Positions 24,485-32,778 of a DNA stretch of 64,000 nucleotides are shown here, piece after piece. The stretch spans positions 62,001 to 126,000 of the forward strand of contig NZ_BEWL01000001.1 of NCBI RefSeq assembly GCF_002723915.1, in the 5' to 3' direction. The notes under the pieces were generated by a model that saw nothing but the letters and a program-made list of their open reading frames with translations, did not search any database and was not told the DNA's origin. The translations under genes and the position numbers were made by a program. Origin of the DNA: Gluconobacter albidus. GTDB taxonomy: Bacteria; Pseudomonadota; Alphaproteobacteria; Acetobacterales; Acetobacteraceae. Position 1 is the stretch's first letter. Each line of letters starts with the position of its first letter.

Positions 24485-26350
24485 ATGACCCTGTCTCCAC
24501 GCCTGCTCCGCCTGTGGCTTGGGATCTGCCTGCGCTCCACGCGCTGGCAGGTCAGCGGCTCTCCCCGTGCGGTCGAAACACTGCTCACGCCCGAAAACGG
24601 GGTCGTGGTCGCCTTCTGGCACCGGTCCCTTGCGCTCAGCCCGGCGCTCTGGTTCTGGGCCCGCCCATTGCAGCCACGGCTGGCACTCCGCTTTCTGGTC
24701 TCTCGCAATCCGGATGGTGTGCTGATCGCAAAGATCGTCCGCTCCTGGGGCATCATGGGCATTCATGGTTCCTCTAGCAAAAAGGGAAAGGACAAGGGCG
24801 GAGCAGCGGCTCTTCGAACGGCTCTGAAAGAGATCCGGAACGGATCAATCGTTGGCATCACCCCTGACGGCCCGCGTGGACCAGCCGAACAGGTCCAACC
24901 CGGGGCCATCGTCCTGTCGCGCCTTGCCGGATGTGCTGTAGTGCCCCTCGGCATGGCCTGCACCAGTCTGCGTCTGCCCTCATGGGACGGTCTGGCCTTC
25001 CCGCTTCCCTTCGGGCGCGGCGCGCTCATCATGGGCGAGCCGCTGTTCCAGCCCGACGCCCCGACCCTCCAGACCGCTCTGAACACTCTCTCCAGCCGCG
25101 CTGAAAGCAGCGTGCGACACCGTCAGTCCAGCGTGAGCGACCGTCTGTGGCGCATGACCGGAACCCTGCTTGCTCCGGCCCTGACCGTCATGCTTCGAGT
25201 CCGGCTGCACAAGGGGCGGGAACTCCCTGACCGCCTGCGCGAGCGTATGGGGCTCGGGAGAGCACACCGCCCCGCAGGCCGGATTCTCTGGCTCCACGCC
25301 GCCAGTGTTGGCGAAACCCTCTGTGCCCTGCCGATGGCCGAAGCCCTGCTGGACGCCAGACCGGAGCTGACACTTCTTTTCACAACCGCCACAGTCACGG
25401 GCAGCGAAATCGTCGCGCGGCACCCGCTCTCCGGACAACGGATTCTCCATCGCTTCATTCCCCATGACGTTCCCCGCTGGCTGAGGCGCTTCCTCAACCT
25501 CTGGCAGCCCGAGGGCGCCATTTTCGTTGAAAGCGAACTCTGGCCGGGCATCATCGCAGCCTGTTCGGAGCGGGACATTCCTGTCATGCTCGTCAACGGA
25601 CGTTTGTCGGACCGCTCTTCACGACGCTGGAACCGGCTGCACGGCCCCGCACGACGCATGATGTCACGCCTCTCCTGGGTGGCTGCCCGGGGGCCTGAAG
25701 ATGCAGCCCGTTTCCGTACGCTTGGAGCCTCTCCGGTTTACGAGGACGGCGATCTCAAACAGGATGCGCCCGCGCTTCCCTATGACGAGGCGGAATATGA
25801 CCGTCTCAAGTCCCTGCTGACAGAACGCCCGATCTTTGTTGCGGCATCCACTCATCCCGGAGAAGAGGAACTCGTCCTTCAGGCCGCAGAAAGCGCCCGG
25901 AAATCCCAGCCCGACCTGCTGACCATCCTTGTCCCGCGCCATCCCGCCCGTGGCGCGGAACTGGCAGAACGCTTCAGCCTCCCGCGCCGCTCCGCAGGAG
26001 AGGACCCAACACCACAGACTCCTGTCTGGCTGGCCGACACGCTCGGCGAACTTGGCCTGTTCTACAGACTGGCGAACCGCTGTTTTCTGGGCAATTCCCT
26101 GACCGGAAAAGGCGGAGGTCACAATCCGTTCGAACCATTGCGTCTGGGGGTTCCAACGGCCACAGGCCCGAAAATGGAGAACTGGCGGGAGGCAATGGCC
26201 ACGGTTTCTGATACCATCCACACCGTGAACGATGTGGAGTGTCTGACACGATGGCTCGAATCCCCTCTCCCACCCGTCAGGACCAAGGGATTACAGCGCT
26301 CGGTCGTGAGCGTTCTGCGAGACCGCATCCTCAGAACGGTTGAACGATGA
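24485..26350 (+). CDS. waaA: Fusion: DUF374 acyltransferase-like domain + Kdo transferase (WaaA/KdtA)
   Basis: 621 residues from the ATG at 24485. Residues ~1-210 are a DUF374/lysophospholipid-acyltransferase-like domain (FWHRSLAL and GITPDGPRGP motifs). Residues ~216-621 are a complete Kdo transferase (WLHAASVGET at about 268, ESELWPG at about 349, GNSLTGKGGGHNPFEP at about 536). The Kdo transferase attaches Kdo to lipid IVA at the inner membrane. No stop or frameshift lies between, so this is one polypeptide. These are usually separate proteins (KdtA is ~420 residues). Its end overlaps lpxK by four bases (ATGA). Confidence 0.92.
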   Translation: MTLSPRLLRLWLGICLRSTRWQVSGSPRAVETLLTPENGVVVAFWHRSLALSPALWFWARPLQPRLALRFLVSRNPDGVLIAKIVRSWGIMGIHGSSSKKGKDKGGAAALRTALKEIRNGSIVGITPDGPRGPAEQVQPGAIVLSRLAGCAVVPLGMACTSLRLPSWDGLAFPLPFGRGALIMGEPLFQPDAPTLQTALNTLSSRAESSVRHRQSSVSDRLWRMTGTLLAPALTVMLRVRLHKGRELPDRLRERMGLGRAHRPAGRILWLHAASVGETLCALPMAEALLDARPELTLLFTTATVTGSEIVARHPLSGQRILHRFIPHDVPRWLRRFLNLWQPEGAIFVESELWPGIIAACSERDIPVMLVNGRLSDRSSRRWNRLHGPARRMMSRLSWVAARGPEDAARFRTLGASPVYEDGDLKQDAPALPYDEAEYDRLKSLLTERPIFVAASTHPGEEELVLQAAESARKSQPDLLTILVPRHPARGAELAERFSLPRRSAGEDPTPQTPVWLADTLGELGLFYRLANRCFLGNSLTGKGGGHNPFEPLRLGVPTATGPKMENWREAMATVSDTIHTVNDVECLTRWLESPLPPVRTKGLQRSVVSVLRDRILRTVER

Positions 26351-27330
26351 GAGGTCGCCCGCCCCGTTTCTGGCTCCATCCCACGCGCAGTCTTGCCGCC
26401 CGCCTCCTCAGGCCGTTTTCTTTCATCGCCACGACCCTTACCCGCCGCCGCCTCAGACGGCCCACATTTCATGCTCCTGTTCCGGTCCTGTGCTGCGGCA
26501 ACATCACCACCGGAGGGACAGGCAAAACCCCGCTCGCCCTCGACCTCGTGCAGCGCCTCAGGGACCGTGGCCATCACCCCCACATCCTGAGCCGGGGTCA
26601 CGGCGGACGCGAACGCGGCCCCATCGACGTCAACCCCGGACGCAGCACCGCCCGTGAAGTGGGCGACGAACCCCTCCTCCTCGCACAGTCCGCGCCGACC
26701 TGGATTGGCGCAAACCGGGCCGAGACCGCCCGTCTTGCCATTGGTCAGGGGGCGGACTGCCTTGTCATGGACGACGGTTTGCAGAACGCAACGCTGCACA
26801 AGAACGTCTCCATTCTGGTCGTGGACGGCATCACGGGCTTCGGCAACGGATGCGTTCTTCCCGCAGGTCCGCTCCGCGAACCTCTTTCAGACGCTCTGTC
26901 CCGCGCCCAGGCCATCGTTGTCATCGGAGACGACAGGCACAACCTGCTCCCGACTTTCCCCCGCCATCTTCTGACCGCGCAGGCCAGACTGGTGCCGGGC
27001 CCCGAAATCCGCACCCTTCAGGGACGGCGGATCGTGGCTTTCGCTGGGATCGGACGCCCGGAAAAATTTTTCGACATGCTGCGGGACGCTGGCGTCACGC
27101 CCATCCGCTCACTCCCGTTCCCCGATCATCATGTCTATACGGCCCGCGATTTTCAGCGCCTTGAAGCCCTCAGCCGGGAATCGGGCACCACACTGGTCAC
27201 AACCGCCAAGGATGCCGTGAAACTGCCTTTCCCATTCCGCACGCAGGTTAAAGTCATCAGGGTTGAGCTGCTCTGGACCGATCCGAAAGCCCCCGAACGC
27301 CTTCTCGATCTACTGTTCAGCGCTCCATGA
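26347..27330 (+). CDS. lpxK: Tetraacyldisaccharide 4'-kinase
   Basis: 327 residues. The P-loop NITTGGTGKTP lies at about residues 51-61, with the LpxK-specific GHGGRERGP and the Asp-rich MDDGLQN block at about 141. It phosphorylates the 4' position of the lipid A disaccharide on the inner membrane's cytoplasmic face. It overlaps both neighbours by four bases (ATGA), so waaA-lpxK-htrB are translationally coupled. Confidence 0.96.
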   Translation: MRGRPPRFWLHPTRSLAARLLRPFSFIATTLTRRRLRRPTFHAPVPVLCCGNITTGGTGKTPLALDLVQRLRDRGHHPHILSRGHGGRERGPIDVNPGRSTAREVGDEPLLLAQSAPTWIGANRAETARLAIGQGADCLVMDDGLQNATLHKNVSILVVDGITGFGNGCVLPAGPLREPLSDALSRAQAIVVIGDDRHNLLPTFPRHLLTAQARLVPGPEIRTLQGRRIVAFAGIGRPEKFFDMLRDAGVTPIRSLPFPDHHVYTARDFQRLEALSRESGTTLVTTAKDAVKLPFPFRTQVKVIRVELLWTDPKAPERLLDLLFSAP

Positions 27331-28241
27331 CGTCTTTTTTGTACCGTGCGGAAACCCTGCTGGTCCGCAGCCTTCTGGCGCTCATCCGCGCCCTTCCCGC
27401 AGCTGCGGCCTCGAACCTTGGAGGCATTGTCGCCCGCACGATCGGGCCACCGCTGCCCGTCTCGAAAATAGCGGACCGGAACCTGCAACTTGCCATGCCC
27501 GAACTCGACGCCCCGGCCCGGCGACGTATCGTGCGGGACTGCTGGGAAAATCTGGGCCGGACGGTTGGCGAATTCCCCCATATCGCCCGCCTGCCCCACA
27601 ACACGCCTTCCGGTGCGGGATGGAGCGTTGAAGGCGCGGAGAATCTTGAAACCGCGAAGGCATCGGGGCGGCCGGTCATTTTCTTTTCAGGGCATATCGG
27701 CAACTGGGAACTCATGCCGCCGGTTGTCGCCCGATACGGCATGCCGTTCGCATCTTTCTACCGGGCTGCCAGCAACCCCGGCGTCGACAGCCTGATCCAT
27801 AGCCTGCGTCAGGAGGCTATGGGGCAGGACGTACCAATGTTTCCTAAAGGGGCCAAAGGCGCACGTTCGGCCCTGAAATACCTGTCCAGAGGCGGGCATC
27901 TGGGTGTTCTGGGCGACCAGAAAATGAATGACGGGATTGAAGCCCGCCTCTTCGGGCGTCCCGCCATGACAGCGTCCGCCGCCGCAGTCTTCGCACTGAG
28001 GCATGACGCCCTGATTGTCACAGGCCATGTGCGCCGTGACGGACCTGCCAGACTCGTGCTGGTGGTGGATGCACCTTTTTTGCCTGAAAAGACGGATGAT
28101 CGCGCAAAAGACGTCCTCGCCCTGACGCAGCTTTTCAACGACCGTCTCGAGTCCTGGATCCGCGAAATTCCGGGGGCTTGGCTTTGGTTGCACCGCCGCT
28201 GGGACAAGGCGCTGTACCGGAATATGACAACACCCTGTTGA
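27327..28241 (+). CDS. Lipid A biosynthesis acyltransferase (LpxL/HtrB family)
   Basis: 304 residues. The membrane-bound acyltransferase motif H-x4-E is HIGNWE (about residue 123), with GVLGDQKMNDG, and the C-terminal WLHRRWDK typical of LpxL/LpxM. An N-terminal hydrophobic segment anchors it. It adds a secondary acyl chain to Kdo2-lipid IVA. Which chain cannot be told. Last gene of the lipid A operon; a terminator-like hairpin lies 127 bp downstream. Confidence 0.94.
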   Translation: MTSFLYRAETLLVRSLLALIRALPAAAASNLGGIVARTIGPPLPVSKIADRNLQLAMPELDAPARRRIVRDCWENLGRTVGEFPHIARLPHNTPSGAGWSVEGAENLETAKASGRPVIFFSGHIGNWELMPPVVARYGMPFASFYRAASNPGVDSLIHSLRQEAMGQDVPMFPKGAKGARSALKYLSRGGHLGVLGDQKMNDGIEARLFGRPAMTASAAAVFALRHDALIVTGHVRRDGPARLVLVVDAPFLPEKTDDRAKDVLALTQLFNDRLESWIREIPGAWLWLHRRWDKALYRNMTTPC

Positions 28242-28368
28242 GCTATGCATTTAGAGCATGGCAGATTTGCCACAGTGGGGATGGTTTGTGTCGCAAAACC
28301 TTCTTCAGACGTTATTAAAGATTGTGAAACGTCCCTTTTGAACCCTAGCCTGAACTCATCACCACGAC

Positions 28369-28391
28369 CCGGGTGCCCTGCCCGGCTTTTT
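28369..28391 (+). terminator. Intrinsic terminator upstream of the 127-aa gene
   Basis: CCGGG and CCCGG form a stem with a seven-base loop, followed by C and TTTTT. It sits only 15 bases before the next start codon (28407), so it either ends the lipid A operon or is an attenuator in that gene's leader. Confidence 0.55.
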
Positions 28392-28406
28392 GATGAGGAC
28401 TCCCTG

Positions 28407-28790
28407 ATGGCGCAGGTGGCTCACCTTCACGACCTTTCTCACAGCCGCAGCGCGAGCAATATCGTGCCCCTGCGACAGGGCCTGCTGCCGCGTCACCGCG
28501 AATATCTGCTGCGCTGGCTTGAAGCAGGACAGCGGATGGGCGTTTTCGATGCCGAAATTGCGGATGCCTCTCACGACGCCATCAATGTGGACGGAAGTGC
28601 ACCTGTTGATCATGTTCTGGTCTGGGTCCGTGAAAATCCCGATCCTGCTTACATGCTGCGGCCGCAGGGCATGCGCTGGGTGCTGATCGACCAGATCCGC
28701 GGTCATGAACTGGGCAGTTATGCCAGCTTCGAACTTGCCCTGCACGTCATCCGCCCGGTCCTGCCGCTGGCCGAGACCTGCGCCGCCTGA
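28407..28790 (+). CDS. Hypothetical protein (127 aa)
   Basis: 127 residues from the ATG at 28407, with GAGG about nine bases upstream; a longer frame from 28245 would run through the terminator-like hairpin and is unlikely. Soluble, with no signal peptide or membrane segment. It has a helical N-terminus (LPRHREYLLRWLEAG) and a mixed alpha/beta C-terminus (HVLVWVRENPDPAY, MRWVLIDQIRGHELGSY). I do not recognise the family. It is separated from the lipid A operon by 165 bp with a terminator and ends at a strong bidirectional terminator, so it is probably monocistronic. Confidence 0.8.
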   Translation: MAQVAHLHDLSHSRSASNIVPLRQGLLPRHREYLLRWLEAGQRMGVFDAEIADASHDAINVDGSAPVDHVLVWVRENPDPAYMLRPQGMRWVLIDQIRGHELGSYASFELALHVIRPVLPLAETCAA

Positions 28791-28820
28791 ACCTGCGCCC
28801 GGGTTTTCTCGACCAGACAC

Positions 28821-28865
28821 AAAAAAAAGCGCGCCCCTCAAAAGAGCAAGCGCGCTTTTTCTTTT
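28821..28865. terminator. Bidirectional intrinsic terminator
   Basis: GCGCGC arms (28829-28834 and 28850-28855) are flanked by eight A on the left and five T plus CTTTT on the right, giving a U-tract in either direction. It separates the convergent genes ending at 28790 (+) and 28880 (-). Confidence 0.85.
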
Positions 28866-28879
28866 GAAAATAAAGAACC

Positions 28880-30232
28880 TCAGCTCGGACGGATCGCCAC
28901 GTCCCGGGAAGCCGGAACCACAATTCGTGCACCACCGCCACGCTGGATCTGGTAGATCGCCAGTGCCCGCGTCACGTGTCCGTCCGGACGCAGACGGAAC
29001 AGTCCGTCCACACCCATATAGCCATCCGGCCGCGTCAGGGCATCGACCGTAACGCCGCTCTGACGGATCAGGCTGCCCGCCAGAGCCGCAGCGTCATAAG
29101 CGAAATCGCTGACGGGTGACGGAGCCTGTTTATAGAGAGCCCGATACTGCGCGACATATCCCAGCCGGTCATGCGCGTCGGGCGCTGCATACCAGGCGCC
29201 ATGCAGCGCCCCGAGCTTGCCGTCAAACGCCTTCCAAAGCGCGGGCCCCATGATCTGGACCTGCGACGAATCGATATGGTCGGTTTGAAGCGCTGTGATG
29301 ATCCGTCCGAGTTCGAGCCCCGTATCGGCCAGCACCAGAGCATCAAACGGCGGCGGAGCGATGGGAGCAGGCTGTACCGCAGGTGCTGGGCCAGCTGCTG
29401 CTGTGCCGGAGGAAGAAGCAGAGTCCGGAGCCGTCTCACCCGTCGGATCAATCGCGGAAGGACCGGACGATGCCTCCGCAACCACAGGCGCAGCAGGCTG
29501 ACGGGCGTCAATGGCGGAGAGCGACTTCAGCCCATCCTCGATATTCTGTGCATCCATCGTATGGAACACGATCTGCGGATCCCTCAGCCCGGCATCCCGG
29601 CAGGCCCGCGCAAGCCCGTCACCCATGGCATGTCCGAAAGCATTATCCGGCAGGAAAGCCGCGAAAGTCTTGCGACCCGTTGCGCGAGCTGCATCCACCA
29701 TCCGACGCACCTGCTGCTCCGGCGTCAGGCCCATGACCCACACGCCCGGACGGGCCTGTGTCGAGTCGCTGGTGAACGCAAGCTCTGGCTTGCCCGCATT
29801 GACCGCAAGTGGTGCTGCGGCGGCAGTCTCGGTGGCGGTCAATGGCCCCAGCAGAATGGCGTCACCTCGTGCAAGGGCATCGCGTACGGCCTGCTCCGTT
29901 CCACCGGGGCCATTGGTGTCATGCACGTCCAGCGCGGGCGATCCCTTGGCGGCCAGAGCCAGTTTCGCCGCGTCGCGCATCCGCGTGCCATAGGACGCAT
30001 TGCGGCCCGTCAGCGGCAGGATCAGCCCGACATCATGGGCGCCAGGCCCCGCAGAAACACCCGGAATACCGCCCACACCCGGCACGGAAGATGACCCGCC
30101 ACCCGAGCAGGCAGCAAGGGTCAGGAAGGTTCCTGCGGCAAGGCCGGTGCTTACACCCTTGCGCAGACGGCTCAAGGGGCGACAATACGTCCCTGAGTTT
30201 GTCACCGAGGATGCAGATGTCCGAAAAGTCAT
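28880..30232 (-). CDS. Penicillin-binding-protein activator family lipoprotein (LppC/LpoA-like)
   Basis: 450 residues from the ATG at 30232 (GCGGA just upstream); a GTG at 30205 would give a tidier signal. The lipobox LAAC puts the lipidated Cys at residue 42. The mature part is a periplasmic-binding type I fold beginning VGLILPLTGRNASYG, like the C-terminal domain of LpoA, the activator of PBP1a. A Pro/Ala/Ser-rich insertion of ~55 residues (about 240-295) interrupts the fold. Its divergent neighbour is rsmI, as with yraM/yraL in other Proteobacteria. Confidence 0.87.
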   Translation of the reverse strand: MTFRTSASSVTNSGTYCRPLSRLRKGVSTGLAAGTFLTLAACSGGGSSSVPGVGGIPGVSAGPGAHDVGLILPLTGRNASYGTRMRDAAKLALAAKGSPALDVHDTNGPGGTEQAVRDALARGDAILLGPLTATETAAAAPLAVNAGKPELAFTSDSTQARPGVWVMGLTPEQQVRRMVDAARATGRKTFAAFLPDNAFGHAMGDGLARACRDAGLRDPQIVFHTMDAQNIEDGLKSLSAIDARQPAAPVVAEASSGPSAIDPTGETAPDSASSSGTAAAGPAPAVQPAPIAPPPFDALVLADTGLELGRIITALQTDHIDSSQVQIMGPALWKAFDGKLGALHGAWYAAPDAHDRLGYVAQYRALYKQAPSPVSDFAYDAAALAGSLIRQSGVTVDALTRPDGYMGVDGLFRLRPDGHVTRALAIYQIQRGGGARIVVPASRDVAIRPS

Positions 30233-31158
30233 GTTCCGCTGAAACTCCCTTGAGCGATGCGGCTGAAACGTTACCGGCCGCCCCCCTGCCAGCGCAGGGC
30301 CAGGCCGAAGGTGGATGTCTGATATTGGTTGCAACGCCAATCGGCAACCTGGCCGATATCAGCGAACGCGCAATCGAAGTCCTCGGCACCGTGGATGCAA
30401 TCCTATGCGAGGATACGCGCGTCACGGCGAAGCTCCTTCTGTCGCGCAATATTGCCACACAGACCCGAACACTGCACGATCATAACGAACAGGACCGCAC
30501 TCCGTTCCTGATCGAAAAGCTTCAGCAGGGCGCACGTTATGCCGTTGTCTCGGACGCGGGCACGCCTCTGGTGTCCGACCCCGGATACCGGCTGGTCCGT
30601 GCGGCCATCGCGGCTGGCATCCACGTCACGGCCATTCCCGGCCCGAACGCCGTCATCACGGCCCTGACGCTCTCGGGTCTACCGCCTTTGCCCTTCATGT
30701 TCCTGGGCTTTCCGGCACCTCGCAGCGAAGCCCGCAAGACCGGTTTCGCGGCCCTGCGCGCGGCCGAACAGGCCGGACTGCACTCAACCTTGATCTGGTA
30801 CGAAGCCCCGCATCGCCTGATCGAAAGCCTCGAAGACCTGATTGACGTTTTCGGCCCTGAACGCGAAGCCGCCGTGGGACGCGAACTCACCAAGCGGTTT
30901 GAAGAAATGGTGCGCGGCAGCCTGATCGAGGTTCTGGAGCATTTCCGCACGAAGGCCCCGCGCGGCGAGATCACGCTCCTCATCGGCCCGTCTGCCGAAG
31001 ATGACAGTGGAGCCGCCGATCTGGACACGCATCTGCGTGAAGCTCTCACGAGCCATTCGGTCAAGGACGCGGCCACGCTGGTGGCCGGAATTGTCAAACT
31101 TCCAAAGCGCACGGTCTATGCCCGCGCGCTGGAACTCTCACGCGAACTGAAGGACTGA
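30217..31158 (+). CDS. rsmI: 16S rRNA 2'-O-ribose C1402 methyltransferase RsmI
   Basis: 313 residues from the ATG at 30217, which has CGAGG seven bases upstream; an ATG two codons earlier is possible. TP-methylase (tetrapyrrole-methylase-like) fold: LVATPIGNLADIS, CEDTR, VSDAGTPLVSDPG, and the later GPNAVITALTLSGL and YEAPHRL blocks. It methylates C1402 of 16S rRNA with RsmH. Its 5' end overlaps that of the divergent LppC-like gene by 16 bp with the starts used here, so promoters must lie within each other's coding sequence. Confidence 0.96.
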   Translation: MSEKSCSAETPLSDAAETLPAAPLPAQGQAEGGCLILVATPIGNLADISERAIEVLGTVDAILCEDTRVTAKLLLSRNIATQTRTLHDHNEQDRTPFLIEKLQQGARYAVVSDAGTPLVSDPGYRLVRAAIAAGIHVTAIPGPNAVITALTLSGLPPLPFMFLGFPAPRSEARKTGFAALRAAEQAGLHSTLIWYEAPHRLIESLEDLIDVFGPEREAAVGRELTKRFEEMVRGSLIEVLEHFRTKAPRGEITLLIGPSAEDDSGAADLDTHLREALTSHSVKDAATLVAGIVKLPKRTVYARALELSRELKD

Positions 31159-31163
31159 AATCC

Positions 31164-31790
31164 TCAGTCCGCTTTGGGCAACACAAACAGGGACTGCGAT
31201 ACGGTCCCGCCCAGATGCACATCGGACAGCGCAATCGTTGTCGTACGCCCCTGTGCGTCCACCACGCTCCATCCCAGCAGAGCCAGCGGCGCATCGGAGA
31301 ACACAAGCGTCAGGCTGCCTTCCCCGGCGCTCTGCGTGCGAACGAGCTGAACCCGGATCTGCCCGTCCCGATGCTCGAATCCCGTCACCGTCACATCGCC
31401 TGAGAGCTTGAACTCAGGGCGCAGCAGCAGGCCAAGCGGCGTGCGGTCGAGCGGGAGGGTCGTGACCTGATCGACACTGCGGTCCTGAAACACCACGCGC
31501 CCGTCATTGGCAACCAGCAGAAGCGGGCTTGGCTTGTCATAATCGAAGCGCATCCGACCGGGCCGATCCAGCGTCGCCGTTCCCGCCGTCACGCTGCCAT
31601 CCGCCGCCGTCTGACGGAAGCGCGCCTGAAGCGTGGTGACCTTGCCCAGCGTGTCCTCGATCCGGGACACCCAGCCCTGATCCGCAGGGCGAAGCTGCAC
31701 AGGAGCCGTCTGTGCAAAGGCCACGCAAGGCAGGGCTGAAGGGAGCAGCGCCGCCAGAACAGCCGCGCGGAAAAAGGAACGGTTCATCAT
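31164..31790 (-). CDS. lolA: LolA-family outer-membrane lipoprotein carrier
   Basis: 208 residues. A Sec signal (~26 residues, ending AFA|QT) is followed by an unclosed beta-barrel LolA domain: VTTLQARFRQTAADG, PGRMRFDYDKPSP, VVFQDRSVDQVT and the C-terminal GGTVSQSLFVLP. LolA shuttles lipoproteins across the periplasm from LolCDE. It starts directly after the mbfA stop (three bases between), so the genes are co-transcribed. Confidence 0.9.
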   Translation of the reverse strand: MMNRSFFRAAVLAALLPSALPCVAFAQTAPVQLRPADQGWVSRIEDTLGKVTTLQARFRQTAADGSVTAGTATLDRPGRMRFDYDKPSPLLLVANDGRVVFQDRSVDQVTTLPLDRTPLGLLLRPEFKLSGDVTVTGFEHRDGQIRVQLVRTQSAGEGSLTLVFSDAPLALLGWSVVDAQGRTTTIALSDVHLGGTVSQSLFVLPKAD

Positions 31791-31793
31791 GTC

Positions 31794-32750
31794 TCAGGAA
31801 CTGCCAATCAGTACGCCGGTTGCAAAAACAAGAGCGCCACCCAGGAAAACCTGAACCATGGCCGAGCCAAACGGTGTGTCCTGATACCGCCAGCGCACCC
31901 AGGAAATCAGCAGAAGCTCAATCGCCACGGCAATAATCGAAACGCCAAAGGCCAGACGGAAATCCGGCACCAGAAACGGCAGCGTATGGCCGATGCCACC
32001 GCCAAACGTCATGGCACCACAGATCAGCCCGCGCAGAAGTGGCGCGCCCCGTCCTGACAGCTTGCCGTCATCGGCCAGCCCTTCTGCCAGCCCCATGGAA
32101 ATCCCGGCCCCGAGAGACGCTGCAAGCCCGACCAGAAAAGCCGCATGGGGGCTGTGCGTTGCAAACGCTGCTGCAAAAACGGGCGCCAGCGTCGAGACGG
32201 AGCCGTCCATAAGCCCGACCAGACCCGGCTGGACGATCCGCAGCACGAAATCGCGGCGGCTGTGTTCGTCTTCGCGATCCCGGGAATTGTCATTCAGATG
32301 CGCGTCTTCAAGGCGTCGCGCTTCGCGCTGATGCCGGTCTTCTTCCGTCGCCAGATCGCCCAGCAGCTTGCGGATTTCGGCATCATTGGTCTGTCCGGCG
32401 GCCTGACGGTAAAACCTTGCCGCCTGTCGCTCCATGTCGGCAGCCTGCGCCCGGATCGCCTCAATTCCGCGATTCTGCATCTGCCAGGCCGATTTGCGGG
32501 ACGGAAAGCCCTGCACATCCTGCCGCCGGACCAGCGGAATGTGATTGCCAAAACGCCGGACGAACAGGTCGATCAGTGCGCGGCGGTGATGGTTTTCCTC
32601 TTCCGCCATATCCTGGAAAATAGCGGCGCTGTCGGGATAGTCTTCCGCCAGCATCTGGCCGAAATCCGCGTAAATATGACCATCCTCTTCTTCGCTGGCG
32701 ATCGCCAGTGCAAGGATTTCGCGTTCGGTCAGCTCGGAAAGTTTCGTCAC
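31794..32750 (-). CDS. mbfA: Membrane-bound ferritin-like/VIT1 protein, MbfA type
   Basis: 318 residues. Residues ~1-145 are an erythrin/ferritin-like di-iron domain with Glu at 20-22, EEENHH (50-55), and a later TEEDRHQ. Residues ~165-318 are a VIT1/CCC1-like membrane domain with about five segments. MbfA proteins of Agrobacterium and Bradyrhizobium export iron and protect against iron/H2O2 and acid stress, which suits an acetic acid bacterium. The start is a GTG at 32750 with a weak upstream AGGA. Last but one in gshA-mbfA-lolA. Confidence 0.88.
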   Translation of the reverse strand: MTKLSELTEREILALAIASEEEDGHIYADFGQMLAEDYPDSAAIFQDMAEEENHHRRALIDLFVRRFGNHIPLVRRQDVQGFPSRKSAWQMQNRGIEAIRAQAADMERQAARFYRQAAGQTNDAEIRKLLGDLATEEDRHQREARRLEDAHLNDNSRDREDEHSRRDFVLRIVQPGLVGLMDGSVSTLAPVFAAAFATHSPHAAFLVGLAASLGAGISMGLAEGLADDGKLSGRGAPLLRGLICGAMTFGGGIGHTLPFLVPDFRLAFGVSIIAVAIELLLISWVRWRYQDTPFGSAMVQVFLGGALVFATGVLIGSS

Positions 32751-32778
32751 GTAGGCAGCAGGTCCTGTCTCATAAAAA

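Noticed and set aside
28245-28406. 54-codon N-terminal extension of the 127-aa protein
   Set aside because: It would translate through the terminator-like hairpin; ATG 28407 with GAGG is better.
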